NCBI GenBank assembly: GCA_949825065.1
Contig: OX463842.1
Location: 33,102,727-33,166,726 of the forward strand
Origin: Odontocerum albicorne
Lineage: Eukaryota > Arthropoda > Insecta > Trichoptera > Odontoceridae
Direction of reading: 5' to 3'
Length of the DNA: 64,000 nucleotides
A program made the position numbers and the translations under genes. The first letter of the stretch is position 1; the number at the start of each line of letters is the position of its first letter. Shown in pieces: positions 44,176 to 56,797 of the stretch. The notes beneath the pieces are model-generated. The model saw only the letters and a list, made by a program, of their open reading frames with translations. It searched no databases and was not told the DNA's origin.

Positions 44176-45485
44176 GTAGAAGTGGGGGATTCGTGAATGT
44201 TAACTATGACTAGTGAATGTACACATTCCCTCAATCAGTGAAAGTGTACTACAGCTGCTTATCGTTAGTGGATATTTAATAATATGAACATACATGTGCA
44301 GGCACGGTTCTTATACTTATAAATACGAGACTCGAAAATGCGAGAAGAAAGTATCTTTATGTACGTGTAAATCTCATAACTCTTTGACTTACTGCAATAC
44401 ATTAAAACGTTTTTATCGTTTTTTTTATATTTACTTTCTCCAACACTGTTGGTAAAGGTTAACAAACGCTAGATAGGTGGGTATTCAATCACTAGTTAAT
44501 ATTGATTTATCATTGTCAAACGAAGGATTTCTTACACATTCAATGATCACGTTTTTAAGGTGTACATTCGATAGTAATATTTTACATTCCGTTTTCAACC
44601 CCCTTCCAACATGACATACAACGAAAGAATAACACAACAATAAAATATAAAATGTTTGTTCTTTTCTGTCTACGAGTAACAATTCAAAAGAACGCCAACC
44701 TGTATATTTTGTATGTGGTCAGTAATTTGGTAACTTATTATCTATTATTTAAAACGCCCACCAAAACAAAATAAGGTGATGCGTCCTCAAGAGGCGATGA
44801 ATGTTTAACCTAGTAATATGGTTTATTGAGGCGACTTACTGCCCACTTAATGTTGACCGTGAGTTTGAAAGAAGTTTTAAAAATAAATCTGTGGTGAAAA
44901 ATTCACATTCATTATGGTAATTTATGCTAGATAAATAGTGTACATTAAGTAAGATTTGCACGTCGATGGTGAAACGGAAATATCAACAACTTTACCCTTT
45001 CCACTCCGATGTCTTCTTTAAGTTCTTTTATATGGACACATTTATGCAAAAAGGACCCAACTCACATAATGCATTTTTATAAATATCGAAAAGAATAGAT
45101 CAATCCTGTATATGATATATAAAAATATCAAGCTAATTAATTACATGAGTATTTGATGGTTTAATTACGCTTTTAAATATGTTCTTTACAAGTCCAAAAT
45201 CGCGAGATATTTTTTCAATTATTTTAGAACAGGTAGAATATGTGTTGGATTAATTTTACATATCAACGTCTGTCTATATTGAGGATGAAAACGACTTAAA
45301 ATGTTCACGGTTACAGACAACAGTTTTCTGTATAATTTTTATTTAGTTGATTTAATTTAAGTGTTTCGATATTAAAATGAATAACACTCCAGCAAGTGGT
45401 GCATGCAGTTACGTAAGTTTATTAAACGACTTATTAAGACCCCAGGATATAAATTGATGCCTGTTGTAATGTACAATGCTTCTGT
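44176..45485. other. No identified feature
   Basis: AT-rich; small frames at 44.27-44.68 kb on the minus strand have no recognised similarity. Confidence 0.5.
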
Positions 45486-45487
45486 TG

Positions 45488-45672
45488 TGTATAATACAAC
45501 CTGACGGGGTTTCTGTCATGTGGCAATTTCTTCCAACTAACATCAAATATATTGAAGAGGACTTACGAGTAAGTCAAAACTAGATTTTATCAAAAGGATT
45601 GCAACGGGAATCGAACCCTAAATTCATGGTTTAAAAGACGGGTGTTTTACTAATAAGGTCATGGAGGCATAT
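45488..45672 (-). repeat. tRNA-derived SINE, family A
   Basis: On the minus strand the head is TATGCCTCCATGACCTTATT with a B-box GGTTCGATTCC. The body is TTTGATAAAATCTAGTTTTG and the tail TTGGAAGAAATTGCCACATG then GTTGTATTATACAC. A TACGAGTA octamer interrupts the body at 45564. Confidence 0.75.
45564..45571. other. Candidate excision footprint inside a SINE body
   Basis: This copy reads CTTACGAGTAAGTCAAAACT where the SINE at 42.06-42.28 kb reads CTTAAGTGAAAACC. The six bases CGAGTA are extra, exactly at a TA, giving TA-CGAG-TA. The comparison is direct; the transposon responsible is inferred. Confidence 0.6.
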
Positions 45673-48600
45673 TCTTTTGGATGATCAGTAAAGAAAATAA
45701 CTGGATGCACTTTTCAAGAAGCTGTGCACGAAGCTAAAAATCTTATTTCAGGTCAATTTGTGGAGAAAAACAATGATCAACATTGAGGAAATTACCCATA
45801 AGATGGAAAAGGTTTTTTATATTTCTTAGTAAAAAAACTCATTTTCACGTTTCGTTACAATTTTAGAGAAATATAAATTGAAAAGGGAAAATTTTAATGG
45901 AAATGTGAAAATGATCTTAACGCAAATACAAACTTTTTGGCTCATACTACTCGAGCCCATCAGCGACCATCAATCTTAACTCTGTCATGTACGGTGCACT
46001 AGGGTATTCTTTCCATGTCGCAGGGACACTGTGTCTGATATCCTATACTGTGATGTGCGCTTTTTTTATGTTGACACAACATAACACAAAGGTCGATATT
46101 TTAAAAGCCTTTTTATCCCGATCATAAATAATAAACAATAAAATTTATAAGTATTTGCATCAGAGGATTATAAAGGTAGGGACGCGTCAGGTAAAATATT
46201 ATAAATTCGTTTTGAGTACCGTTGATCTAAAATACAATAAATAATTCACTGAAGTCCGATTCTATAATAGAAATACGTAATAGCATTGTGATTTTTCGCA
46301 CCAAGAGGTACTTTACTGAAACCTGGTTTATAATACTTTTTATTTAAATTTTATGACATTTTTTACAAACTATTTTTAAAAATTAATCTCGTTTCCAATA
46401 TTAGTCGTACACGAGTACATCGAAAATGACCTGACCCACAAAACACTTTTTTGTTTATTTGATTAATCTAAAAATCATAGATCGTTCCTGTATGTAAAAA
46501 AATATCAAACCTGATATCTCGATATGTGGCTATATTCCATCGTTAAAAAATATTTGCATTCATATGTTATATCATACATGCCCATATAAAGCGGCGAGAT
46601 GTTCCTTAATTTATCTTTGAACTTGTAAAATGTGGGGTGTATCCTTGTTGCATATATGTTATACGTCCGTTTTTTCCTCACATTAATCGAGTTTTTTTAA
46701 AACATTTGGCGTTAAAATTTATTTGTTTAAAATATTGTTTCCCTACATTTGATTAATAATTAAAATAATTTTTTTTTATTGACATTTTTAATTTTTTTCT
46801 CCAATGTGAATATTTTATACATTCCAACTTCTAGCATAATTCACAACGCTCTATTTAAAATTTTATGTTTTTATCCAATTTATAGTTTTATTCCCGCACA
46901 GTAGTTAGCACTTGGGAAATTGAGTTGGCGAGAGTTTGGAGAAACGCCGTCATTCCTGGTTCATTGGGGAAATGCGATTGTGGTGCTCGACTAGAACAAC
47001 AGGCCATTTATTCATATTTATACCTTGTCATCGGTCTTGTGGTTTATTAAGCTTCGGGTGAATTCCATTCATATAAACAGCTTTGAATTCAAAGTTGTGC
47101 TCGAAGGTTTGCAAATGAAATGTACCTATGTGAACATAACGTATCCGTTTAAAATGATATTCATACTAAATGCGCCTTAACTTTAATTAAATTAAATCGA
47201 TTTGATTTGACTTCTCTTAGTTCCTTCTTCTTTCGGAATTGTGCTCAAACATTGTTAAGGCCTGTCGGACACCATAGTCTTTTTTTCTACTAAGTATCTG
47301 TTTTGTAATTTAACTTATTATCACCAACTTTCTCCTATTAGGGTTTGATTTTTAGATCTTCTCTGGATTCTATAATATGTTCTGGAATGTGAACGATATA
47401 CTCAAGCTTAGGCAACTGGAACCTGGTGTTTACGGTTTAAAATAAACGAAATATTGTCGAACGCATTTGTACCTTATACAATCTGGCAATCTTATTGACA
47501 GCTAACTAGAGTTTCAATATGAACTTAGAGGCATTTTTCTTGGCTTTCTGCTGTCGCATGATACCATTTTATGATGTACTTGTCCACCGTTAAATGCTCA
47601 TCCTTGCAATATGCATACCTACATATGTGAATATATTCGTTTATATGCAAAAAAAGATCTTCACAAAGAAAGCACTTTCTTTTAAATTTATTTACAAAAT
47701 CTTATTTTTATGTTATGTTATTTTTATTTTATGCAAAAATATTCATATCTTAATTTTTATTGATAAAACCTGAAAATTTTCAATTCTGCATAATGGATGC
47801 CAATTTTATAATTTGCTTTGTTTTTCAAAATAGGCAGTCGTATAATATCGCTTAAGTTCAATAGGAAGTGTCTTCGAGTTATTTATAAAAAGATTTGAAG
47901 AATGTAGACCTTCCCTACCACGCTTCCTTTATTAATCCTTAGTTTAATTACTCACGTATTGTGTTCTCACGTAAGTTAGGTTTACTTTACCTAACGAAGA
48001 ACTCGGTTTTAGAGGTTCAAACCCGAGTGGCTATAATAACAGCGTATTCTTCCTGTAGTTCAAGTATCATTCAAATTAATTTTCTTCATTTCTAGGTATA
48101 GTTTAAATTGTATTTATTGCAATGGCATTGAGACATTAGAACTCCGAGGACACAAAAGTAAAAACTTCGTTTAAAATTAAGGATTACTTGCAATTTTAGT
48201 AATACAGGTTTTAATTAGTGTGCCAGATAAATATAAATAGTTAATATTAATTGTTTATGCTGAACGTTTCAATCCAAATTTGTTCTTGGATTTTATTTAG
48301 TTGGCAAGGGTATTTTAAGCTAAAACGGTTGTGAAGAGAAAAAATAAAGTGAACAGAACTTAAATCAGTGTTTTAGATTTAATTTGAATAATTTGTTAAT
48401 TTCAAGCCTTGAGGTTTCTGGGTGTTTTAGATTTTTTACATATGTAATTAAAAACAATTAAAAATAAATGTTTAGCTTACTTCGTATATACTGTATTAAC
48501 ATTCCAACGCTTTTATATTTAAATGAGTATTTTTTTAGCAATTCATTTTGATATTCCCATTTTCTGACAAAAACATTAAATAAATAACATATTCATTCGG

Positions 48601-48915
48601 CTAGAAGCTGTAAATATGATAAATTGCAAAAATTACCGATTTCCCCTTATTTATAAATTCCGCATTACTCCCATAATATCAAAGCTATTTAAACGACAAC
48701 ATATTTCACAAAACAACGTTGCTAACAGGAGTATTTCAAAACTATAAAAAAGGATACATTGTTGCTCAAATGAACAGCTATTCATTTTGTTCACAAAGCT
48801 GTTGAAAAAACTTAAAAGTAATCTGTGCCGGAAAGTGACAAGTCTAGCTGTTGTGTTAATTATAAGATGCTGTTAAATATCGAGAATAAAAATAAATTTC
48901 TAAATATTCAATATA
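45673..48915. other. No identified feature over 3.2 kb
   Basis: AT-rich sequence with no significant frames. A phrase CAATCTGGCAATCTTATTGA at about 47.48 kb resembles part of the 81-bp minisatellite unit (CAATCTGGCGGGCTTATTAC), so that unit may derive from a dispersed repeat. Confidence 0.45.
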
Positions 48916-48920
48916 AAGTA

Positions 48921-49265
48921 TTTTTTATGATCATGAATTGCTTAGAAAACTTTTGGAACGTAATAAATAGAAACATTGAGTTTATGTACCGTTATTTATT
49001 TCGAGTTTCATTCTTGGAGCATTTTTGGAATTGAAACCACAATGCACGACTACAGCACTAAGTAAATATGATCTTAAAAGTAAGTTCATTCTTATTTTTT
49101 ATGATCATGAATTGCTTAGAAAACTTTTGGAACGTAATAAATAGAAAAAAATAAGCTTATGTACCGTTATTTTTTTCGAGTTTCATTCTTTGAGCATTTT
49201 TGGAATTGAAGCCACAATCATTAAGTAAGTAAGTACGATCTTAAAAGTAAGTTCATTCTTATTTT
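48921..49265. repeat. Two-copy tandem duplication, about 170 bp
   Basis: TTTTTTATGATCATGAATTG, then GAACGTAATAAATAG and GATCTTAAAAGTAAGTTCAT occur in both halves (starting at about 48921 and 49095) with small indels. Non-coding. Confidence 0.9.
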
Positions 49266-50460
49266 AAAATTAGTCTGACACTAACAGGCAATCAGACTCG
49301 TGACGTCAGGGAGCTTACGAGAAGAAAAACGCGATATACTGAAACCGTTTTAGCCAACAGTTAAAGTCTGACTCTAAGCAACGATTTGAAATATATTTCG
49401 CTAACTAACTGACGCCAGGTCAATTTTACAAGAAAGCTTTTTAATGTTTTGTGTTTGCTATCCAAATTAACACAAATATAATATTTCAACAAAACTTATA
49501 AATAAAAAAACTATTCATATCATAGAAATTTTAGTTTTTACTAAAAAGTAAAGAAAATACTTCAAAAAATCACTTGTCACATTATTAGATTTATGAATTA
49601 AGGTAGCAAAATTTATAATGTGTATTGCAATTAGTGCTTACATCGTAATATTATAAAATACATATTTTTTGCATCAGTTGTAAAGTAGGAAATAATGTGT
49701 TTTAGGTTAAGAAGTAAGCGAAAAGTACATATTTATTCATCAAATATTGAATTATAATTATTTGGAATAAATAATTAATGAGATTTTTTTTTTACCTTCT
49801 CAGTTTTTATGTATGTCATTGTAATACACATACATATACGAGTATATACTCGTATTATTACTATCGAAATTAAAAGATTTTTCAAAAAGTAAACCTGACC
49901 CAAGGGATTCAAGTCTTCATTACGCCCTATTCGTAAAGTATCAATCTCTCCCAAGAAACAATTGACTCGACGATTTACCGAAATCATTAATCTATTGATT
50001 GGTTTGGTAAGGGTTGAAAAATATTATGTCCAAAATTGGATACACCTCCTCAGTACATCTCTGCTCTGAACCAAAAAAGATACAATCTTCTCTATGTACG
50101 AACTTTTCCGTTACTCAATTTTTTTTATACAAATTGATTGATATCCTGAGATTCACCGTAAATAAAATATTTCCTTGCTGTGTGTCACAAGTGTCACATT
50201 TTTTTGAAATATTACTTCGAACAAAATTGAAAAAAAGTAATATTTTACAATTCCATACCTCCGAAGAGAATCATTTTTGTAACAAACTTTTATTGTGTGA
50301 CTGCACAATGTTTTGTTATTATTGCTTTTAATTTACTTTGAACAAAAAATATCACATTATATACAGATTTTTTAAAAGATGAATAATATTATGTTTCTCT
50401 CCTCAGTGGAGTTCAATATCTTTTAGATGATTCATTTTCAAATAGAAAAGCAATTTTCGA
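49266..50460. other. No identified feature
   Basis: AT-rich; a 105-codon plus-strand frame (50014-50331) has no recognised similarity. Two TACGAGTA/TACTCGTA octamers lie close together at 49837 and 49847. Confidence 0.45.
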
Positions 50461-50673
50461 CGACCTCCGTGGCCTAGCTGGTAAGACGCCTGTCTCCCAA
50501 CATGGAGAATGCGGGTTCAAATCCCGCTGGAAACCAGATTTTTTAAAAAAGATTCCAGTTCGGTTCTCACTTAAGGTTTCATTGACATATTTCTGGTTGA
50601 TTGGAAGTGATTTCCACGTGGCAATAAGCCTGCCAGGTTGTACTGTATGCAGTTAAAATATAATACAATACAG
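50461..50673 (+). repeat. tRNA-derived SINE, family A (best-preserved copy)
   Basis: The head reads GACCTCCGTGGCCTAGCTGG, TAAGACGCCTGTCTCCCAAC, and an excellent B-box GGGTTCAAATCCCGC. The body has CCAGATTTTTTAAAAAAGAT and CAGTTCGGTTCTCACTTAAG. The tail is TTGGAAGTGATTTCCACGTG, GCAATAAGCCTGCCAGGTTG, TACTG, ending in ATAATACAATACAG. The inverted TTTCCACGTGGCAA in the tail can fold. This copy defines the family: a Pol III-type promoter head plus a LINE-like 3' tail. Confidence 0.88.
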
Positions 50674-51374
50674 TTTCATTATAGAAGTACACCAACTTTC
50701 AATAAAAGTTTAACGAAATATATTTGACTAAGTAACGCTCAAAAAACTGAAAATATTATTGATAAAATTAGCTTAAAGGGTTCTTTCTATAAAGAGCAAA
50801 GTTTTTATATAGATTTTTACATTGCCTTTTAAAAGTTTTGTAGTTTTTTCTTTGAACATAAAATTCTATTGTTGAATATTTTAATTTCAGCAGCGCCCAC
50901 AGATGAATTAATTTCAAGGCTAATTGTATTCTCAATATTTGTTTTAATTTCGTGGCAAGGTTCTATTAAATGAGTCATTCGTAATTATACATCCAGTAAA
51001 GACAAGACGTATACCTAATGTCTTATTTTATTTTATAATATTGTGATAACTCGTACAACCTAAACAATTATTAATATTTCCAGGGTTCTTATTCTGCTAT
51101 AAAACTTGGAAGTGTGGGAGACTAGTATTTCTACTACCTATATTGAAAAAGAACCGGAATTTTTCAAGTCGATTGAATGTTACCCTTCATTCTGGCGCCA
51201 AACCATCAAGGTTGATTTGATCGACAAAATCTTGATTGCTCTTCATTGAATAAAGATTTTGTAGCACAGATTAAACTCATTTAAATGCTATAAGAGAAAC
51301 AATGTAAGTTGTCATAGAAGTTATTAATATCCTCACAAAATAGTGATTAAATTTCAATTCGCATAATAAATTAT

Positions 51375-51540
51375 TGTTCCGCGTTAAAATCTCGCTGGAA
51401 CCCAGATTTGTTTAAAAAAGATACCAGTCTGGTTTTCTTTTTAATCTTCTTAAACATCTTTTTGCTTGGTTGGAAGAGATTTCCACATGCCTAAAACCCG
51501 ACAGGTTGTACGGTTTACAATGAAAGTGTAATACAATATT
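51375..51540 (+). repeat. SINE family A, 5'-truncated
   Basis: It begins inside the head at a degenerate TTAAAATCTCGCTGGAACCC, then AGATACCAGTCTGGTTTTC, the tail TTGGTTGGAAGAGATTTCCA and GACAGGTTGTACGGTTTACA, ending AATACAAT. The 5' truncation is typical of LINE-mediated insertion. Confidence 0.7.
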
Positions 51541-52535
51541 TTAAAAATCGTCCTATAAAATTAATTTTGTCACCGCATAAGCGACATGGTGGCCTATTTT
51601 AAAACAAAACTTTTGAAACTTTTCCTCCCATGGCTCTCATTTATGTTAGATTGTTAGAAGACATCCGAGTTACTGATTTAGGATGTTTCTTGAACATAAT
51701 TTTCTGCGAAAGGGATATATTTTACTTCACGGTTTCCCCAGAACTACTATGTGAATCGAGGTATCATTTCCTTATGCTTCAATATAGAGATACTCGTATA
51801 CTCTTTCTACTAAACTCATTGTCACGTTTCCCCGACTTGTCTAAGTACTTCAAGTAGCAGAATTACAAAATGTATATGCCACAAGAACCCTGTAGAATTA
51901 AAGATATATTGATTCCATACTGATTCAAAATTTACAATTGTAATCGCGTATTAATCCATCATTCCGTTTAAGAAAAATAATGTATTATATATACACAAAA
52001 TAAAAAATATGTGTTGTGGACACTTATAACAATTGAGTTTTTATCTTGTTTGTAAATAAATATGCGGATCATCTAATTTATATTAATGTAAATTTGTAAA
52101 TGTATACGAACAAAGATCAACTTTGTAAGAGATTAATTAAAGTAATTGATAAAGGTTGCATAAAATAGGAGCTACTGAAATGAATGGAGTGCTCTTTTGT
52201 TCAACAAACTAACAATAATTGATTACCAGTGTTATCTTAATTGGATCGCTTAGAACTAAACTGATTTAATCCCAAAAAAGGTAGTCGTGAGATATTTACC
52301 CTTAATTTCAATGTATGTGTATTTTCAAAGGGAAAGATTTAAGTAATAAATCAAATGTGCAGTGTTAAATCCGATTTACTGAAGTAGATAAGAAAGATTT
52401 CAATGTATTAAGTTTAAAATTACATAATAAAAACATTTCAATCAATCACATTACGTAGCAAACGTTAGATCAAATCGTATTGAATGAAATACAATTCGAA
52501 AATTCTTTTTTTTCTCCCCAATTTACACGTATATA
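51541..52535. other. No identified feature
   Basis: AT-rich sequence; the 75-codon frame at 51.63-51.86 kb resembles nothing known. A TACTCGTA octamer lies at 51791. Confidence 0.5.
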
Positions 52536-53444
52536 ACACATCGATCAATAAGTCCCGGGACTAACTACTAAAACAACATTTGTTTGCCAAAATTCTTCTT
52601 TATTCATCAACATAGTCTCCTTCAAGAGTGATATACATTCATTCCAACTCTTTCCTAACTTTTCTATGTCAGCCGTGTAGAACGATTTATCTTTGGTTTC
52701 AAAATAGGCGTTAGTTTCGGCAATCACTTCTTCATTGGAGCCAAATCTCTTTCCCTGGAGCATCTTTTTGAGGTCTGCGAACAGCCAATAGTCGCTGGGG
52801 GCCAAATCTGGAGAATACGGTGGGTGCGGATGCAATTCGAAGTTCAACTCATGCAATTTTGCCATCGTTACCATCGACTTGTGACACGGTGCATTGCCCT
52901 GATGAAGGGGAACTTTTTTCTTCTTCATATGGGGCCGTTTTTTTTTGCAATTTCTGCCTTCAAACGCTCCAATAACGCTATGTAATATTCGCTATTCATG
53001 GTTTTTCCCTTTTCAAGGTGATTGATGAATATTATACCATGCGCATCCCAAAATACGGAGGCCATAACCTTCCCGGCCGACTGTTGAGTTTTTGGTCACT
53101 TCAGACGACTTTCACCGGCTGCACTCCACTCAGCTGACTGCCGAGTTGATTCCGGAGTATAGTGGTGGATCCAAATTTCATCCATTGTCACATACCGACG
53201 AAAAAACTCCTGTTTATTTCGCGTAACAGTGCCAAACAGCGCTCTGAATCATCGATGCTTTGTTGTTTCTATTATATAGCAAAAGTATTGTCACTAAAAC
53301 CACTGTAATTCAATGATACAATGTCGGAATGTTATGAAAGTTTGACACGTAACTTCTAAAAGTTGGTACTAACTAAGAATGGTATGGATTTGTTATTAGA
53401 GGCGCCATCTGTTGGTTAGTCCCGAAAATTGTTGATTGATACGT
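52536..53444 (-). pseudogene. Mariner, second lineage, internally deleted copy
   Basis: The ends are ACACATCGATCAATAAGTCC and, in reverse complement, ACGTATCAATCAACAATTTT, each next to TA (52534-52535 and 53445-53446). Compared with the 40-kb copy, about 390 bp covering the transposase start and both helix-turn-helix regions are missing (junction about 53268-53280). The rest reads TMDEIWIHHYTP, then FHQGNAPCHKS-equivalent LHQGNAPCHKS, HPPYSPDLAPSDYWLFADLK and ETNAYFETKDKSFYTADIEK. The second catalytic Asp is Gly here as well (52896-52898). Stops occur in the middle. The terminal repeats are retained, so it could in principle have been moved by enzyme supplied from elsewhere. Confidence 0.88.
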
Positions 53445-53446
53445 TA

Positions 53447-55030
53447 TGTATGTTACGAGTACGTAGCTCAAGTATCGCATGTTCATGGTTGGTTTGTTTT
53501 ATGAACTGAAGGTCGGTTTATTTTTCTCGCTCTCCTTTCTCCCTCTTATCATTATATAAGGGTCGGAGGTCCATAAGCTGATCGAGAGACCTCTACGCGT
53601 TTTTTTACTGTACTTCTACTGTTGATACAGGTGGAGGTGCGCTTAAGGACTTGTTTCTGACCGCTCCTCCACGTGCGTCCTAAAGTCAAGTTTCCACAGT
53701 TTTTGTTGTGATTATCTATGGGCAAGTACCTATCAGTTTAGTTGAAATATCTTTATGTCGAGCATCAGGTATTTGATTCTGAGTTCGTCTATTTTCACGT
53801 CATTTCTTAGTTGGTCTGTTTTGTCCTTACGACTTCTCAAAGGTATTTACTTTCCGCTGCCTGAACTCTTATAATTCTTATGTTTAGTATCGCATTTCAG
53901 TGTTATTTTTTTTAATCCCATCTATTTTGCTTAAACCTTTTTATTAAAACTCTGTCTTGGTTGTAAAATAAAGGTAATAAAAATAAAGAAAATAAAAATA
54001 TAGGAAATAAAAATAAAAGAACGGAAAGAAAAAAAAAGGAAATAAAAATAATTGGAGATAAATAAATCTCTCCAAATAAGCCTCTAGAAATACGTAATAA
54101 TATTATCTGTCCTGTCGTTTGGCACAATGCATTGCATTCTTGAGATTAACATCTACATCAATATTTAAAAGATTTCATTTCACAAATTTCAATACTAAAG
54201 TCGCGTTTGTGATAAACTTCTGTTGAATAAATTTATTTGTTCCTGATTTAAATTTTTACTAAGCCCCATTTATCTTCTTGGAATCTCATTTGAATAAAGT
54301 TATTCTTGGTTATCAGTTTGTTTTTTTTATTAAAACGGGCTACCTAGGTTGGATGTTGATTTTATTGACACCAATAAACTAAGCACAAAATGTGTAATAG
54401 TGTGAACCACATTTTGTCTTACTCTTAGTCTTCTCGTGGTATTGACAAAGAATGTTTCTACTAAGACTTGGATAAGAAATATTTTCAAAATATGTTTTCT
54501 CATATAGAATGGAAAGATCCCTCTTTGCGTAACAGGAAAAATCTGAGCAAAGTAAATAAAAAAACTGAATTCCCTGAATGTAAACTTTGCAACGCTTCAA
54601 AATTTCGGACATCTTTCAAGCGTTAACACGGTAGCAATACCTCTCCTTGTGAGTTACTTGTATTATTTTCATAGTTCAACTTAATTGTCACTGCTCCGCA
54701 TTTCCCTTGCTGACCCCATTGCGTAGAAAACTTTCGCTTGCAGGGTCAACCCCAAGGACCATCATCGTTTATGGGTTTCGTATTCAAGGATCCCCTCGCC
54801 ATTCCAAATTTTATTAAGTTGGAAAGCGAAACTGTGGCGTGAAGTTTTGTATATTTATTTTCCCTTCCTCTCTCTTCTTTTAAGTGAGTGGGTCATTGCA
54901 CACCAGCAAACTCAACGACCCCACCGCCATACTGGATCCGATAGCACACCAAAGTGAGAAGATCGGAGCACACCAGCATGTATTTTTTTCTTTTTTTTAA
55001 GGAATAGATATTACCGATGTCTATGTATCC
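53447..55030. other. No identified gene
   Basis: The sequence at 53.57-53.70 kb and 54.70-54.97 kb is less AT-rich, the latter with CACACCAGC/CACACCAAA phrases spaced irregularly. I cannot assign either. Otherwise AT-rich. A TACGAGTA octamer lies at 53454, just beyond the mariner. Confidence 0.4.
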
Positions 55031-55034
55031 TTAT

Positions 55035-55105
55035 ACCCCTAAACACTAGGCGCCAAAAATATCTGTATCATTCGAGGGGAGTAGGACCTTCCGTAAGAAC
55101 TATAC
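55035..55105 (-). repeat. SINE family B, body fragment
   Basis: The minus strand reads ACGGAAGGTCCTACTCCCCT, CGAATGATACAGATATT, then GGCGCCTAGTG. This matches the 6.2-kb copy (GCGGAAGGTC ... CTACTCCCCTCGAACGATAC ... CCGCCTAGTG), except that the 20-odd bases holding the B-box are missing. Two members on opposite strands show it is a dispersed family. Confidence 0.6.
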
Positions 55106-55499
55106 AATCGAACGGTAAATGATACCATTTAGCATAGCATCAAGGATATGCAACTGGGCATCGGAATGTTACCTGACAGCAATCGTTAAATAAAGTCATA
55201 CGAAGAAAATGTAAATAATTTAAGTTGAACAATAGTAAATTCATCAAACATATTATAATGACGAATGTATTTAGTAACTAGAGTGAGTTTTAGCGTAGTA
55301 TTATCATCATAAAGGTTTGTACACACTCGTAATTTGAATAATTTTAGTGAAATTCGATTTTGTTTTTTTTTTTAAATGTCAATATCACATTACGCATTTT
55401 CAGCCATCGCCGCTGAAACACGTTTGATCTACCTACACATTTAATTTGTGTGCTATATTTACAGTATCGTAGATGGTAAGATTTTTATCAGTTAAAACT

Positions 55500-55665
55500 T
55501 AATGTATTCTAGGCTGGCCCTGCCGACCCGCCTACCGGAGTTGGAGCTGACCATCTGTTAGGCAGCGCAAGAGAGGCGCCCACGTAGGGAATACTCGATT
55601 AGGCATGGGTAGAGTAACTACCACAAATTTGTAAGTCGCTTTGGCAAAGCCGTTAGAAAGCACTT
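55500..55665. other. GC-rich patch, unassigned
   Basis: GGCTGGCCCTGCCGACCCGC and GCAAGAGAGGCGCCCACGTA stand out from the AT-rich background. No frame or structure was recognised. It could be an eroded retroelement. Confidence 0.3.
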
Positions 55666-56000
55666 TCTCTTTTAAAGATTTTAAATTCAATTACTCGAAT
55701 CAGTTATCGGATAACCAATTTGATTAACATCAAAATATAGCTGCTTCAAAAATATCTCACCGTTTTTTATAAATTTATTTTTTACTGTCACGTTGTCGAT
55801 TTAACAACGTTCAAATGTTTTTTCATTATAATATTGTTCATGGTTTGTTTTGACTTAACAGTATGTCAATCATAATTTTATAAAAATCTTTTCAACAGTT
55901 CTATTTTTAAGTATGTACTCATTTTTATGTTTGTATTATCTTAGTGATTATTTCATTTATTTAATACGAATTTTAAAACATATATCATATTTTTTGATAT

Positions 56001-56051
56001 ATTCAATTTGATTCTGGCACATTTTTGTAATGTGCCAGAATCAAATTGAAT
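56001..56051. repeat. Perfect 23-bp hairpin, 5-nt loop
   Basis: Arm 56001-56023 (ATTCAATTTGATTCTGGCAC then ATT) pairs exactly with 56029-56051 around TTTGT. It is not at the end of a recognised gene. It could be a very short inverted duplication; it is shorter than a usual miRNA precursor. Confidence 0.9.
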
Positions 56052-56590
56052 AATGTGCAACTCAACTCCTTCAGGAGAAAACTCATAAATTTAGTATTGT
56101 ATAATCCTGCAAATTACGCAAATAAGGGAACATATTATGTATAAAGGGCTTTAAAATGACAAAAATAAATTTGTTTAAATTATAAAGAATGGACAATCTT
56201 ATAAATATAGAATGAACATAACATACTTATAATTGCCGATGCAAAGACAAAAGTTTTTAAAACTGCCCATTTTACTTCAACAGGAAAACGGATGCTTTCG
56301 CTTAAGATCTTAATTATTGATTTTTATTTTGCAGACTTCAGAAAAGAATTCCAATTTCGAATTCGAGTAGCACGACACCCATTCAGCTGAACAGGCGGCC
56401 GTGTTTCTTACCTTCGCTGAAATTTTCCACGCCTTTAAAGAAGTTCAGTTTATAAAGAATGCGACCCTTTTTCAATTCGAAGTATTCAACATTTTCCAGA
56501 AGATAAACAAAGAAATTGGTTTTATCTTCAATCTCTTAAATAATTAAACTTTTACGATTAGCATTCCTTATAATAGACAGATTTAGTAAG

Positions 56591-56797
56591 GTCGATGACT
56601 TTCATGGCCTAGTTGGTAAGAGCGCTGTCTTCCGACTAGATTGCGGGTTCTATTCCCATTAATTCCCTTTTTTAAAGGTAGTAATTTTCACTTATGGATT
56701 CTTTCAAGTCTTTTTGATTTGCCGAAAAACTTTGCCACGTGATAATAAACCTGTCAGGTTGTTCTTTGTACAGTATAACTGTAATGCAATACAATAT
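56591..56797 (+). repeat. tRNA-derived SINE, family A
   Basis: The head is GACTTTCATGGCCTAGTTGG, TAAGAGCGCTGTCTTCCGAC with a degenerate B-box GGGTTCTATTCCC. The body has TTTTCACTTATGGATTC and the tail TTTGCCACGTGATAATAAAC, CTGTCAGGTTGTTC, ending GCAATACAATA. Confidence 0.8.

Noticed and set aside
50461..50535. Functional tRNA gene
   Set aside because: The boxes fit Pol III signals, but the cloverleaf is not complete and the same head is attached to a SINE body in many copies.
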